A stretch of 64,000 nucleotides of DNA, from NCBI GenBank assembly GCA_964473555.1, contig CAYYPL010000008.1, positions 62,001 through 126,000 on the forward strand, written 5' to 3'. This document shows, piece by piece, positions 1 to 8,588 of the stretch (the stretch's first letter is position 1; each line of letters opens with the position of its first letter). A program made the translations under genes and the position numbers. Below the pieces are notes generated by a model that saw only the letters and a list, made by a program, of their open reading frames with translations, was not told the DNA's origin and ran no database searches. The stretch is from UBA11400 sp964473555. Lineage in GTDB: Bacteria > Bacteroidota > Rhodothermia > Balneolales > HLUCCA01.

Positions 1-50
1 TTAAGGTGTGAGTAAATGCTATTCAAAAAAGAAGAGGAAGCGACGGGGTT

Positions 51-353
51 TTATCCGAAGTTCCACTTTACTCCGCGTCCTTCTTCGGGACTCGGATAAT
101 TCCAGGTTACTGCACCTTTGTCGCAGGCATACATACAGGTTCCGCACTCGATGCAGTCTTCGAACTGGAAATGGACCTTGCCGATATCGTCGAGGGTATA
201 GCAGTTGGCGGGACACACATAGGTGGTGCACTGATGATCGCAGCGGGAATTACAAATATCGGTTTCGACCATAATATGTGGTTTGGCCTCGCTGATTCCC
301 TGATTCACGTAACTGACGAGTCCGAGTCGCTCGGAAATACTCATTTTTTTCAT
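51..353 (-). CDS. fixX: FixX-like ferredoxin
   Basis: A 100-residue ferredoxin-like protein, the usual FixX size. Two cysteine clusters are visible: CNSRCDHQC with a following CPANC around residues 33-50, and CIECGTCMYAC around residues 67-77, the second a typical 4Fe-4S motif. FixX partners FixC and passes electrons from the ETF flavoprotein to the membrane quinone pool. It is the last gene of a leftward etfB-etfA-fixC-fixX operon. Its ATG overlaps the fixC stop in an ATGA arrangement at 350-353, so it is probably translationally coupled. A second Met three codons in is an alternative start. Identification is firm. Whether the complex is a plain ETF-quinone reductase or a bifurcating one cannot be settled here. 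Confidence 0.9.
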   Translation of the reverse strand: MKKMSISERLGLVSYVNQGISEAKPHIMVETDICNSRCDHQCTTYVCPANCYTLDDIGKVHFQFEDCIECGTCMYACDKGAVTWNYPSPEEGRGVKWNFG

Positions 354-1681
354 AACGAACGTGCTCCTTTGATTCCAATTTTTAGCAAATTCCAGAACGA
401 TGAATGCTTCTTGACGGCGTTTTTCAACATGACAGGTGTTTTGTCGGTCGGCTTGTTATCGATGGTGAAGAACTGGCGTCCGAAGTCGTTCACTATGTTA
501 GGAACGGATGTAAACATCTCTTTGGTGTGCAGGAAATGCACCGCACTCTGGAAGCTGCGCATGTCTTTCATCACATAGCTGGACTCCAGTTTTTTGCGAT
601 ATTCGGCGAGGAATCCTTTGCTGAAATCTCCTTTGGATTTGGCTTCAACGATGGTTTCAGCGGCCAGAATACCACTTTCCATGGCATAATCCATGCCCTG
701 GATGGCTTTTCCGGAGTTCAGGAGCAAATTGGCAGACTCACCGGCAAGTAAAACTCCATCTGTATACAACTCTTTCGGCATTACTTTCATGTCTCCTGTG
801 GACACTACGTGTGCAGAATATTCTACGACTTCTCCGCCACGAAGCATGTCCTTCACCGCTTTATGTGACTTGAAGTGAGTCAAAACATCGTAAATTTTCC
901 TGTCCTTGCCCATATTTTCGCGCATACTCTTGATGTTGAGCACGAGTCCGATCGATACGGTGTCTTTGTTGGTATACAGGAATCCTCCACCTTCGATGCC
1001 ATCGCTGGCAAATCCGATGAATTCGTTGGTCATACCAGCATTTCCATCGAGCTGGAAACGATCTTCGAGCACTTTCTGGTCAAAACGAATTACTTCTTTG
1101 ACTCCAGTAGCCATGCTGTCGGCTTTGACGTATTTGTCCTGTAGGCCAACCTGTCGGGTCAGGATGTTGTTGACACCTTCTGCAATAATGACCGAATCGG
1201 AGAAGAACTTTTCCTCGCCAGCGCGGATACCGATGGCTTTTCCGTTCTCCATGAGGACTTCTTCGACCAGGATATTGGTAGCAACGAAGGACTCATCGGC
1301 ATGACTGCTTTGTGCAATGGCTTCTTCGACCTTACCGGCAAGCCAGTTATCGAATTTGGCTCGGAGTACAATTAGTCCTTTGTAGGGCTTTTCTTCGAAG
1401 TGATTGGACTTGAAATCGATTGAAAACGATGAGGTATCGTCGAGGAAGGTCAGACGGCGATGGTTGACGTATCTTTCGAAGCCTGCATCTTCTTCCCAGT
1501 AGTCGGGAACCAGGTCGTTGAGACGACTTCCCCAGAGTACTCCACCGGACACGTTTTTGGCACCACTGAACTCCCCGCGCTCGATGAGCAGGAATTTCAT
1601 ATTGTTTTTGGCCAGCGTCAGGGCGGCGCTGAGTCCGGCGATTCCACCGCCTATGACTATACAATCGAATTTGTCGTCCAT
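350..1681 (-). CDS. fixC: FixC-type ETF:quinone oxidoreductase flavoprotein
   Basis: A 443-residue FAD protein. The N-terminus has the dinucleotide-binding motif IVIGGGIAGLSAA (about residues 8-20), and the body has the GSRLNDL, VIIAEGVNN and GVLLAGESANL segments of the FixC / ETF-QO family. The length matches stand-alone FixC, which needs a separate FixX ferredoxin, rather than fused mitochondrial ETF-QO. It accepts electrons from EtfAB and delivers them to quinone at the inner membrane. It lies 12 bp downstream of etfA and overlaps fixX by 4 bp, so the four genes form one transcription unit. ATG start at 1681. Confidence 0.92.
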   Translation of the reverse strand: MDDKFDCIVIGGGIAGLSAALTLAKNNMKFLLIERGEFSGAKNVSGGVLWGSRLNDLVPDYWEEDAGFERYVNHRRLTFLDDTSSFSIDFKSNHFEEKPYKGLIVLRAKFDNWLAGKVEEAIAQSSHADESFVATNILVEEVLMENGKAIGIRAGEEKFFSDSVIIAEGVNNILTRQVGLQDKYVKADSMATGVKEVIRFDQKVLEDRFQLDGNAGMTNEFIGFASDGIEGGGFLYTNKDTVSIGLVLNIKSMRENMGKDRKIYDVLTHFKSHKAVKDMLRGGEVVEYSAHVVSTGDMKVMPKELYTDGVLLAGESANLLLNSGKAIQGMDYAMESGILAAETIVEAKSKGDFSKGFLAEYRKKLESSYVMKDMRSFQSAVHFLHTKEMFTSVPNIVNDFGRQFFTIDNKPTDKTPVMLKNAVKKHSSFWNLLKIGIKGARSL

Positions 1682-1693
1682 CGGAGGGTGGGA

Positions 1694-2668
1694 TTAAGCG
1701 CTTTGTTTGACTTTACGGATTTCTTCGGTGAGTAGTGGCAGGATTTTGAAAAGATCACCGACAAGTCCGTAGGTGGCCATCTGGAAAATCGGAGCGTCAC
1801 CGTCTTTGTTGATCGCTACGATCACCTTGCTGTTTGCCATACCGGCAGTGTGCTGTACTGCCCCGGAGATTCCCACTGCAAAATACAGTTGTGGAGATAC
1901 CACTTTACCGGTTTGTCCGATCTGAGCGGTTGCGGGAAAGAGTCCTGATTCGACCACAGCACGTGAAGCTCCGATAGCGGCACCAAGTGCTTCTGCAAGG
2001 TCTTCAACCAGTTTGCGTCCTGCCTCGTCCTTGACTCCACGTCCGGCAGCGACCACGACCGTTGCTTCGGACAAGTCCACTTTTTCGCCAGCGCTGGACA
2101 GGATTTCGCGCAATACTGCGGGGAAATCAGAAGGGTGGAAGTCGATGGTGTTGACGGTAGCCGCAACGGGCGACTTTGAGGCGTCGTAGGATCCGGATCG
2201 CACTGAGATCAGGGTGAGGTCGGCCTTTGCGGCGTTCTGAGACAACACTTTTGCTGCCATGACGGGACGCAGGGCTGAGACACCATCTCCAGTAAGCTCA
2301 AAACTGGCTACATCGGGTAGGACTGCTGCATTGAATCTGGTCCCAAGGGCTCCAAGAACATCTTTGGTGGCTTCGGTTGAAGCGCAGGCAAACACGCTTG
2401 GTTTTGCGGCTTCGATGATAGCGGAAAGAGCCTGAATCATGGGTGCATTCAGATGTGTTTTGAACACCGGATTAGAAACCGCATAGATGGTTGATGCACC
2501 ATAGGACTGGATTTCTTCAGTGTATCGGGAAGCGTCGGTATCGACTACGGCCGCAGCGAGCTGGAGTCCTTTTTTTGAAGCCTGTTCGCGAGCGTGACTG
2601 AGGACCTCAAGGGAAGACCGCTTGATTTTACCTTCCGAAGTGGCCACTAAAACTAAACATGTACTCAT
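1694..2668 (-). CDS. etfA: Electron transfer flavoprotein alpha subunit
   Basis: A 324-residue EtfA/FixB protein. The C-terminal FAD-binding domain is well conserved: GRGVKDEAG near residue 206, then SRAVVESGLFP, IGQTGKVVSPQLY, GISGAVQH and AINKDGDAPIF, which in the family bind the flavin and adenosine moieties. The N-terminal half is the variable alpha/beta domain. With EtfB it forms the soluble ETF heterodimer that collects electrons from dehydrogenases and feeds FixC/FixX. It lies 18 bp after etfB. ATG start at 2668. Confidence 0.95.
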   Translation of the reverse strand: MSTCLVLVATSEGKIKRSSLEVLSHAREQASKKGLQLAAAVVDTDASRYTEEIQSYGASTIYAVSNPVFKTHLNAPMIQALSAIIEAAKPSVFACASTEATKDVLGALGTRFNAAVLPDVASFELTGDGVSALRPVMAAKVLSQNAAKADLTLISVRSGSYDASKSPVAATVNTIDFHPSDFPAVLREILSSAGEKVDLSEATVVVAAGRGVKDEAGRKLVEDLAEALGAAIGASRAVVESGLFPATAQIGQTGKVVSPQLYFAVGISGAVQHTAGMANSKVIVAINKDGDAPIFQMATYGLVGDLFKILPLLTEEIRKVKQSA

Positions 2669-2686
2669 AAAATATAGATATCGGGA

Positions 2687-3466
2687 TTAAAGGACTTTGG
2701 CTTCGTTTTGGAGCAGGTCGACCAGGTTGTTTACCAGTTCTTCGGCATCGCCTTCGAATTTTTTGCCTGGTTCTCGAGCTGGAACACTTTGGTAACTAAG
2801 CGTTTGAGTTTTTACGACCGTGGATTTCAGCAGGTTGATATCTACGCCGAGACCTGCCGGCTCGTAGCTTTCTACGTGTTTCTTCTTGGAAGCCATGATC
2901 CCCTTGAGACTTGGGATTCGGGGGTTGTTCATATCATTTGAGCAGGTTACCAGGCAGGGCGTTGGCAGCGCGATCATTTCCTGTCCCGCATCACCCTGAC
3001 GCTTTACCACAAGGGTTGTACCCTCGATTTGGAGTCCAACCGCATTAGCTGCATAAGGCAAGTTCAGATGGGTAGCAAGCATGGAGCCGGCAAGTCCCGC
3101 GTCGGTATCCTGAGACTGTTTACCTACAGCTACGACATCGTAAGACTGTTTCTGGAAAAACGCCTTCAGTATGGAGGCGAAAGCGGCAGAATCGAGCCCG
3201 GAGGTGTCCTCCATCACGATATGGTGACCTGTATCGGCACCCATCGCAAGAGCTTTTCGGATGGTTTCTTTGGCTTTTTCGGGTCCGATGAGAACCACTT
3301 CCACGCTACCACCGAGTTTTTCGGTCAGGACCAGTGCTTCTTCGACTGCTGAAGCATCGTACGCATTGAGCACCATACGATCGGAGTCCATCGACAATTC
3401 TCCGTTGCGGATTTGAATAGGAGCTGAGACGTCGGGGACTTGTTTGATACAGACGATGAATTTCAT
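2687..3466 (-). CDS. etfB: Electron transfer flavoprotein beta subunit
   Basis: A 259-residue EtfB/FixA protein starting MKFIVCIKQVPDV. The open frame extends 41 codons further upstream, but that part is not family-like and the ATG at 3466 begins exactly at the conserved N-terminus. Visible family segments are NAYDASAVEEAL, the nucleotide-binding GKQSQDTDAG region and NNPRIPSLKGIMASKKK near residue 190, an EtfB signature. It is the first gene of the leftward etfBA-fixCX operon. No CoA dehydrogenase gene is adjacent, so the electron donor is not shown by context. Confidence 0.93.
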   Translation of the reverse strand: MKFIVCIKQVPDVSAPIQIRNGELSMDSDRMVLNAYDASAVEEALVLTEKLGGSVEVVLIGPEKAKETIRKALAMGADTGHHIVMEDTSGLDSAAFASILKAFFQKQSYDVVAVGKQSQDTDAGLAGSMLATHLNLPYAANAVGLQIEGTTLVVKRQGDAGQEMIALPTPCLVTCSNDMNNPRIPSLKGIMASKKKHVESYEPAGLGVDINLLKSTVVKTQTLSYQSVPAREPGKKFEGDAEELVNNLVDLLQNEAKVL

Positions 3467-3551
3467 AAATAATAGATTAAAAACGTTCTGGAACCGCTTT
3501 TTTACGGTAAATACATCACTTTTTTGGACTTCCGAATTTAAGGAACATTTT

Positions 3552-3579
3552 AGTAAACAGAAAACAGAAAACAGTAAAC
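3552..3579. repeat. Heptamer tandem repeat AGWAAAC x4
   Basis: Four consecutive heptamers read AGTAAAC, AGAAAAC, AGAAAAC, AGTAAAC. Two reverse-complement heptamers of the same family occur at 3822-3835, so the pair brackets the hairpin-rich stretch between them. The same family, in the reverse-complement orientation, recurs at 31404-31424. Confidence 0.8.
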
Positions 3580-3707
3580 GGCCCAACAATTGAGTTCACA
3601 ACGGTCAGGAGTTCAGAAAGAGCAGTTTTTTGATTACAAAGCCTACTGATTATAGATAGTGCACGGAGACCGATATATGATGATACGTTGAGTACTGCAC
3701 GTTCTGA

Positions 3708-3812
3708 CCTTCGGGCGCTTTGCTCGCAAAAAGTTAGTGAATGGCTGATTTCGCTCGTTTCACTCACGATGTACGACCAAAGACTGCGTGGCTATGCCAC
3801 TTGTGTTTGGTC
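3708..3812. repeat. Cluster of small hairpins
   Basis: Contains the 15-nt string CCTTCGGGCGCTTTG (3708-3722), repeated exactly at 4930-4944. It also has a hairpin GTGGC-TAT-GCCAC (3788-3800) nested in an outer GACCAAA...TTTGGTC pair (3775-3781 with 3806-3812). This resembles the hairpin arrays at 14086 and 36325. Confidence 0.6.
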
Positions 3813-3821
3813 TACCATTCA

Positions 3822-3835
3822 GTTTACCGTTTACT
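3822..3835. repeat. Heptamer pair GTTTACY, inverse of 3552 array
   Basis: GTTTACC followed by GTTTACT, the reverse complement of the AGTAAAC heptamers at 3552-3579. The inverted orientation at the two ends of the hairpin stretch looks like a boundary pair. Confidence 0.65.
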
Positions 3836-3895
3836 TTTAGAAAAATGAGCAAACTTGTACCTAAGACACGGTTCTGCTTAAATTGGGACAAAATT

Positions 3896-4807
3896 ATGAA
3901 TCTTAATCAAACTCAAATGGTCATAACCAACACATCGCAACTGACTTTCAACCTATCAGATCTCGAGCCCATGCCACTTCCAAAAGGGGCCTTGATGGTG
4001 ACTCCTGAGCATTTTACAGTAGAATATGTCATTAATCCACACATGGAGGGTCATATTGGGAACGTGGATCGAGTCAAAGCGGCTGATGAGTGGAATCAGG
4101 TACGCAGTGCGTTTGTGAACTGTGGAGTTCAGATTCATGATATCGCGGGACAACCTGGACTTCCTGACATGGTATTCTGTGCCAACCAGAGCCTTCCATA
4201 CATTGACAAGAATGGTGTCAGGCATGTGCTGATGAGCATCATGCATGCGGATCAGCGTAAAGATGAGGTTGCATTTATCGAACAGTGGTACAGGCAAAAT
4301 GGCTATGTCATCCATCACCTCGACGATGCCCGCATCCGTGATTTCGAAGGCATGGGTGATGCAATCTGGCACACGGGCAAAAGATTGATCTGGGGCGGAT
4401 ATGGATTTCGATCGTCGCTGGATGCCTACGAAGTGGTGCACGAGAGCTTTGGAGTACCAGTCATCGCCCTGGAGCTGTTGCATCCGGCATTTTACCACCT
4501 TGATACCTGTTTTTGCATGTTGAATGAGCACACAGCTCTCATTTATCCCGGTGCGTTCACCCAAGAGGGTTTGGAGTTGATTCGAGCTGTAATTCCGAAC
4601 CTTATCGAAGCCAATCAGCATGAGGCGGAAGCGTTGTTCGCCTGCAATGCAACCTGTCCAGATGGGAAGAATGTGATTATTCAATACGGATGTACCGATG
4701 TTAATTCAAAGCTTCGCGCTGCTGGATTTACCGTTCATGAGGTGTCCACAGACGAATACCGCAAGTCGGGCGGAAGCGTGTTTTGCATGAAAATGATGGT
4801 TTTTTGA
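3896..4807 (+). CDS. Amidinohydrolase/amidinotransferase-superfamily protein
   Basis: A 303-residue protein of the arginine deiminase / dimethylarginine dimethylaminohydrolase superfamily. Features seen: LPDMVFCANQ near residue 85, DFEGMGDAIW near 145, YHLDTCF near 200 (candidate catalytic His), and a C-terminal GGSVFCM with the candidate nucleophilic Cys a few residues from the end. The order Glu/Asp, His, Cys fits the superfamily's hydrolytic triad. The substrate is unknown; citrulline, arginine or a methylated arginine are possible. The start at 3896 is chosen because the protein becomes family-like there; the frame is open from a GTG at 3788 but that part lies in repeats. The stop codon sits inside a perfect 17-bp hairpin. 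Confidence 0.75.
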   Translation: MNLNQTQMVITNTSQLTFNLSDLEPMPLPKGALMVTPEHFTVEYVINPHMEGHIGNVDRVKAADEWNQVRSAFVNCGVQIHDIAGQPGLPDMVFCANQSLPYIDKNGVRHVLMSIMHADQRKDEVAFIEQWYRQNGYVIHHLDDARIRDFEGMGDAIWHTGKRLIWGGYGFRSSLDAYEVVHESFGVPVIALELLHPAFYHLDTCFCMLNEHTALIYPGAFTQEGLELIRAVIPNLIEANQHEAEALFACNATCPDGKNVIIQYGCTDVNSKLRAAGFTVHEVSTDEYRKSGGSVFCMKMMVF

Positions 4808-4833
4808 TCGGTGGAGCCACCGATCAAAAAACC
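4798..4833 (+). terminator. Perfect 17-bp hairpin over the stop codon
   Basis: Left arm 4798-4814 and right arm 4817-4833 are perfectly complementary, with a 2-nt loop. The arms begin and end with GG/CC and runs of six T and six A, so the structure could end transcription in either direction. The TGA stop of the upstream gene (4805-4807) lies in the left arm. Confidence 0.75.
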
Positions 4834-4876
4834 ATGCGCACGCGTGCAGATGGTACGGAAAGTGCAGTTTAAAATC

Positions 4877-4949
4877 AGTGAGCAGTGAGTAGCGAGCAGA
4901 ACTGGTAAGCTGTTCATTGATCTTGCTGCCCTTCGGGCGCTTTGTGCGC
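4877..4949. repeat. Heptamers AGYGAGY x3 plus two small hairpins
   Basis: AGTGAGC, AGTGAGT, AGCGAGC occupy 4877-4897. They are followed by two adjoining hairpins: GCCC-TTC-GGGC (4928-4938) and GCGC-TTTGT-GCGC (4937-4949). The string at 4930-4944 repeats that at 3708-3722, so this gap and the one left of the preceding gene hold related elements. Confidence 0.65.
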
Positions 4950-5022
4950 AACTAAGAAGCATGGTTTATTACAAATATCTGAATAATGCGAAGCTAAAGT
5001 ATTTTTTATTATTTTGGCGGCT

Positions 5023-6750
5023 ATGGAAACATCTAGCTTAAAAACTCCGCAGCCGCACAAGCCGTTGGGCAGAAAAACGGCCTTTATGCGATTCCTTGAC
5101 ACCGTTGAGTGGTTGGGGAATCTGCTCCCTCATCCCGTTACATTATTTGCCCTTTTCGCATTCGGAATCGTGCTGATCAGTGGAATAGCCGGGTACTTTG
5201 AACTCAGTGCCATTGATCCGCGTCCGGAGGGTGCCCGTGGACGGTCACCTGACGGACTTATTACTGCTGTGAGCCTGCTGAATGGGGATGGTTTACGGCG
5301 TATTGTTGAAAATCTGGTCACTAATTTTACCTCATTTGTCCCGCTTGGAACCGTTTTGGTAGCCTTACTGGGTGTTGGAGTTGCCGAGCATTCCGGACTC
5401 ATCAGCGCTGCCATCCGTGGACTTGTTCTTAAAGCGGCAGCTTTTCGTCCATCGTATCTGGACAAGAATCAGTATCCAATACTGAGCTCAACTTCAATCG
5501 GAAATAGGTTGCTGGACATGATGATTATCGTCCAGAAACTGGCGAATTTCGTGTTGTCGCCAAAAATCCTGGTCACTGTGACCATCGTTTTTGCCGGGGT
5601 GGTGTCGAACACTGCTTCTGAAATGGGATATGTGGTATTGGTACCTTTGTCTGCCGTGGTTTTCTACGCCCTGGGCCGACATCCAATTGCCGGACTTGCA
5701 GCGGCATTTTCAGGTGTTTCGGGTGGATATTCGGCGAATTTACTCATTGGCACCGTGGATCCGTTGCTGGCTGGAATCACCCAGGAAGCAGCGCGTTTGA
5801 TTGATCCTGGATACCTGGTTCATCCTGCCGTGAACTGGTATTTTATGTTTGTAAGTACCTTTTTGATCACTATCATAGGCAGCTGGGTCACACTCAAAAT
5901 TGTAGAGCCCAAATTGGGTAAATACGACCCCAAAATTGCCAGTGAAGACTTGAGTGAAGACTCGAGTATGGATCCACTTACTGAGTCGGAGCAAAAAGGT
6001 CTGAAGTGGGCAGGACTTGCAACGCTTGGAGTGAGTATACTGATCTTTCTCTCGGTATTTCCAGAATCTGGTGTTCTACGAAATCCTGAGTCTGGGGATG
6101 TGTTGAATTCTCCGTTTCTGCGTGGAATGGTCACGCTGATTTTCGTCTTCTTTTTGATTCCAGGTTATGTGTATGGCAAGGTTACCGGTGCGTTTATTTC
6201 AGATCGTGATGTGATCGAAGGAATGTCCAAGTCGATGAGTTCTCTGGGACTATACATTGTTTTGGTGTTTTTTGCAGCTCAGTTTGTTGCGTTTTTTGGA
6301 TGGAGTAACCTGGGTCCGATTGTGGCTGTGAAAGGTGCAGACGTATTAATTGCTCTGAACCTTACTGGACCGCTGATTTTTGTTCCTTTCATTGCTATGT
6401 GCGCGGTAGTAAACCTGTCATTGGGATCTGCTTCGGCTCAATGGGCTATTACTGCACCCATTTTTGTTCCCATGTTAATGCTCATTGGGTATAGTCCGGA
6501 GGTGATTCAGGCCGCCTATCGAATCGGGGATTCCACCACAAACATCATCACGCCAATGATGAGTTATTTTGGGTTGATATTGGCATTTGCGACTCGATAT
6601 GATCGAAAATTAGGCATCGGGACCATCATTGCGACCATGCTGCCCTACACCATATTCTTTCTGATAGGCTGGGTGGCGTTGTTCTACCTTTGGGTATTTG
6701 GACTTGGAATGCCTGTTGGTCCGGAAGCACCGACCTACTACATTCCATAA
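5023..6750 (+). CDS. AbgT-family transporter
   Basis: A 575-residue, very hydrophobic inner-membrane protein of the AbgT (p-aminobenzoyl-glutamate transporter) family. The frame opens with a TTG at 5014 but the ATG at 5023 is the better start. Signs of the family are the N-terminal LDTVEWLGNLLPHP segment, VPLGTVLVALLGVGVAEHSG near residue 115, and the C-terminal half LSLGSASAQWA followed by DSTTNIITPMMSYFG, which in the family form re-entrant substrate-binding hairpins. Family members move p-aminobenzoyl-glutamate and some export sulfonamides. Which applies here is unknown. It stands alone, with 31 bp before the glycosyltransferase-like gene. Confidence 0.85.
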   Translation: METSSLKTPQPHKPLGRKTAFMRFLDTVEWLGNLLPHPVTLFALFAFGIVLISGIAGYFELSAIDPRPEGARGRSPDGLITAVSLLNGDGLRRIVENLVTNFTSFVPLGTVLVALLGVGVAEHSGLISAAIRGLVLKAAAFRPSYLDKNQYPILSSTSIGNRLLDMMIIVQKLANFVLSPKILVTVTIVFAGVVSNTASEMGYVVLVPLSAVVFYALGRHPIAGLAAAFSGVSGGYSANLLIGTVDPLLAGITQEAARLIDPGYLVHPAVNWYFMFVSTFLITIIGSWVTLKIVEPKLGKYDPKIASEDLSEDSSMDPLTESEQKGLKWAGLATLGVSILIFLSVFPESGVLRNPESGDVLNSPFLRGMVTLIFVFFLIPGYVYGKVTGAFISDRDVIEGMSKSMSSLGLYIVLVFFAAQFVAFFGWSNLGPIVAVKGADVLIALNLTGPLIFVPFIAMCAVVNLSLGSASAQWAITAPIFVPMLMLIGYSPEVIQAAYRIGDSTTNIITPMMSYFGLILAFATRYDRKLGIGTIIATMLPYTIFFLIGWVALFYLWVFGLGMPVGPEAPTYYIP

Positions 6751-6781
6751 TGTGTACCTATTTTACATGCAGCATTGTCCC

Positions 6782-7735
6782 ATGATTTCAAAAGACCAGT
6801 TAGTGGTGGTGATTCGGTCGGCTGGAGAGCGGACTGAAGCGGTTTGCAGGGAGTTGGTCTTGCGAGAGGTTGATGAATCGCAGGTTCACCTCGTCCGAAT
6901 GATTCCATTTGAGGCTGCATTGGCTGAATCCTATAGAATCGGTATTGATAGTGGTTCAAAATGGTTGATGACATTAGATGCCGATGTGCTACTTCGGGAG
7001 CATGCCATTCGGGATTTTTTAGCTGAAGCGGATTTAATGCCCAATGGATTTTTTCATACTGAGGGTCTTGTTTACGATTATTTGACTGGAATGTACCGCA
7101 AAGCCGGGCACAGAATGTACCGCACCTCAATGCTCATTGAAGCTGTCAAATGTATTCCTTTGCCTGGAGAAGCGATCAGGCCTGAGTTTACAACCATACA
7201 GAGAATGGTTACGGCTGGATTTCCGGTCCAGGAAACCGGTATGGTTTATGGGATTCATGATTTCGAACAATTCTACTCGGATGTCTACCGTAAATGCGTT
7301 GTGCACGCATCGAAGCATGTTGAGTGGCTTCCTGAGTTGGTCAAAAGATGGAAATCGATGCTGGGATCGGATGCAGATTTTAAGGTGGCCTTACAGGCAA
7401 TTGTTGATGGTCTAACCAATTTTTCATCAATAACTGTGGACAAGAGTATCTTCTCAGAACGGTCTGTAGAAGTACTACGATTACTTGGATTGACCGAAAA
7501 GGAGACTTTATTTCAATTTGATCGTGCGGTAGAACTCGTTACTGATACCCTAACTTCATCGGGTAAGGTGCCGATTGATCTTCAAGGGACTAAAACATTC
7601 GGTATCAGGGTATCCAGAAAGAGCTTTCTCAAGAAGATGGTTCATGATCGTGGATTATTCAAAACGATGGTGTACATCCTGGGAGAGTTCACGGTACAAC
7701 TGGGCAAAAGCATCAGGCGACTTTCTGAGTCATAG
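6782..7735 (+). CDS. Glycosyltransferase-like protein (GT-A type)
   Basis: A 317-residue soluble protein. The N-terminus (LVVVIRSAGERTEAV) and the LMTLDADVLL segment near residue 65 look like a GT-A nucleotide-sugar-binding fold with a DxD metal motif. The rest is not recognised in detail. An ATG at 6767 and an upstream part of the frame overlapping abgT are alternatives; 6782 is chosen because the conserved beta-strand begins right after it. It converges on a methyltransferase gene with a 23-bp tail-to-tail overlap, and a sulfotransferase gene follows, which suggests surface-glycan work. The acceptor is unknown. Confidence 0.6.
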   Translation: MISKDQLVVVIRSAGERTEAVCRELVLREVDESQVHLVRMIPFEAALAESYRIGIDSGSKWLMTLDADVLLREHAIRDFLAEADLMPNGFFHTEGLVYDYLTGMYRKAGHRMYRTSMLIEAVKCIPLPGEAIRPEFTTIQRMVTAGFPVQETGMVYGIHDFEQFYSDVYRKCVVHASKHVEWLPELVKRWKSMLGSDADFKVALQAIVDGLTNFSSITVDKSIFSERSVEVLRLLGLTEKETLFQFDRAVELVTDTLTSSGKVPIDLQGTKTFGIRVSRKSFLKKMVHDRGLFKTMVYILGEFTVQLGKSIRRLSES

Positions 7736-8393
7736 GTTTAATTGCAGTAACGTTATATCCAGTAGTCATCTCATCGCTGTAAGCTAACCTGGTAAATAGA
7801 AGCGTGAACGGTCTGTACAAAAAATAAACGACCGGTGCCATAAGGAATGAAAGTACACGTGTTCTTCTGAATGTTGATTGTACGGTTCGCATCCACAGTA
7901 CATCAATTGCCTCGAAGTAAGAGTTTCTAGGTTTAATAGTGACCTCTTCGAATTCTCGCAATAAAAACTCTAGCCCATAACGGGTGAATCTGTAAAAATC
8001 GCGCGGAGCCTCGTGAATAGGTAACATAAATGGAGTAGACAGTATCAGTTTACCTCCAACATCAAGCGCTCTTAAAAGTGTTTGTACGGCTAGATGAGGT
8101 GAATGGACGTGTTCTAAAACTTCGCATATCACGATTACATCGAATGAAGATTCTTCAAACTCGTATGTACAAATATCACCTACAATGTCGGGATTTCGGG
8201 CAGGGTCTACATCAAAAGAGAGAACGTTAAATCCGGTTTGAAGCGCAAACAGGGTTAAACGTCGATTGATTTCACCACCCGATCCTACAGTCAGAACGCG
8301 TGATCCTGATGGAATAGCAGAAAATTCACGTTCAAGAAACGAATAAAGTCCTTGCCTGGATCGATTTTTCGATAATTTTTCAAGAAGATTCAC
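7713..8393 (-). CDS. SAM-dependent methyltransferase
   Basis: A 226-residue class I methyltransferase. Motif I is VLTVGSGGEIN (about residue 34), the acidic strand-2 end is FDVDPAR, and motif IV is FDVIVICEVLEHVHSP near residue 85, followed by GGKLILSTPFMLPIHEAPRD. The HEAPRDFYR stretch is typical of methyltransferases in polysaccharide loci. The C-terminus has a hydrophobic stretch near residue 185 that may touch the membrane. Start is GTG at 8393. The 3' end overlaps the convergent glycosyltransferase gene. Confidence 0.8.
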   Translation of the reverse strand: MNLLEKLSKNRSRQGLYSFLEREFSAIPSGSRVLTVGSGGEINRRLTLFALQTGFNVLSFDVDPARNPDIVGDICTYEFEESSFDVIVICEVLEHVHSPHLAVQTLLRALDVGGKLILSTPFMLPIHEAPRDFYRFTRYGLEFLLREFEEVTIKPRNSYFEAIDVLWMRTVQSTFRRTRVLSFLMAPVVYFLYRPFTLLFTRLAYSDEMTTGYNVTAIKPMTQKVA

Positions 8394-8555
8394 GGGAGTA
8401 ATAAGTTAGGGTCGGGGTAGGGTACGAATATCTCTCGAAAAATAGGATTTACGGCTCAATGAACCGTTAGGATAAACTTAATCATTCTCACCTCGCTCTG
8501 TCAAGAGAGTTACGGGCGTCTTGGGCTAAATGGTAGAATTATTTTGTAAAAGCAC

Positions 8556-8563
8556 TATCTTTG
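8556..8563 (+). promoter_or_regulatory. Candidate -7 box TATCTTTG
   Basis: TATCTTTG matches the TAnnTTTG -7 element of Bacteroidota housekeeping promoters and lies 25 nt before the sulfotransferase ATG. No convincing -33 TTTG is present at the usual spacing, so this is tentative. Confidence 0.4.
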
Positions 8564-8588
8564 TTGATCTTCATACTCGACAGCACCC

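Larger units (their letters stand above)
3467..3895. other. 429-bp divergent gap with repeats
   Basis: Space between the divergent etfB and the amidinohydrolase-like gene. It must hold promoters for both, but no clear promoter was recognised. The middle and right parts hold heptamer arrays and small hairpins, listed separately. The open frames that cross it (3516-3767 minus and the first 36 codons of the frame from 3788 plus) look non-coding. Confidence 0.6.

Noticed and set aside
51..3466. Nitrogen-fixation locus because of fixABCX-like order
   Set aside because: No nif genes or NifA sites are present; the same four genes serve general ETF-to-quinone electron transfer in aerobic bacteria.
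3516..3767. 83-codon minus-strand open frame in the etfB gap
   Set aside because: It covers the heptamer array and a small hairpin string also found at 4930; composition is repeat-like, not coding.
3956..4684. 242-codon minus-strand open frame opposite the amidinohydrolase-like gene
   Set aside because: The plus-strand protein carries the full set of family motifs; the antisense product shows none.
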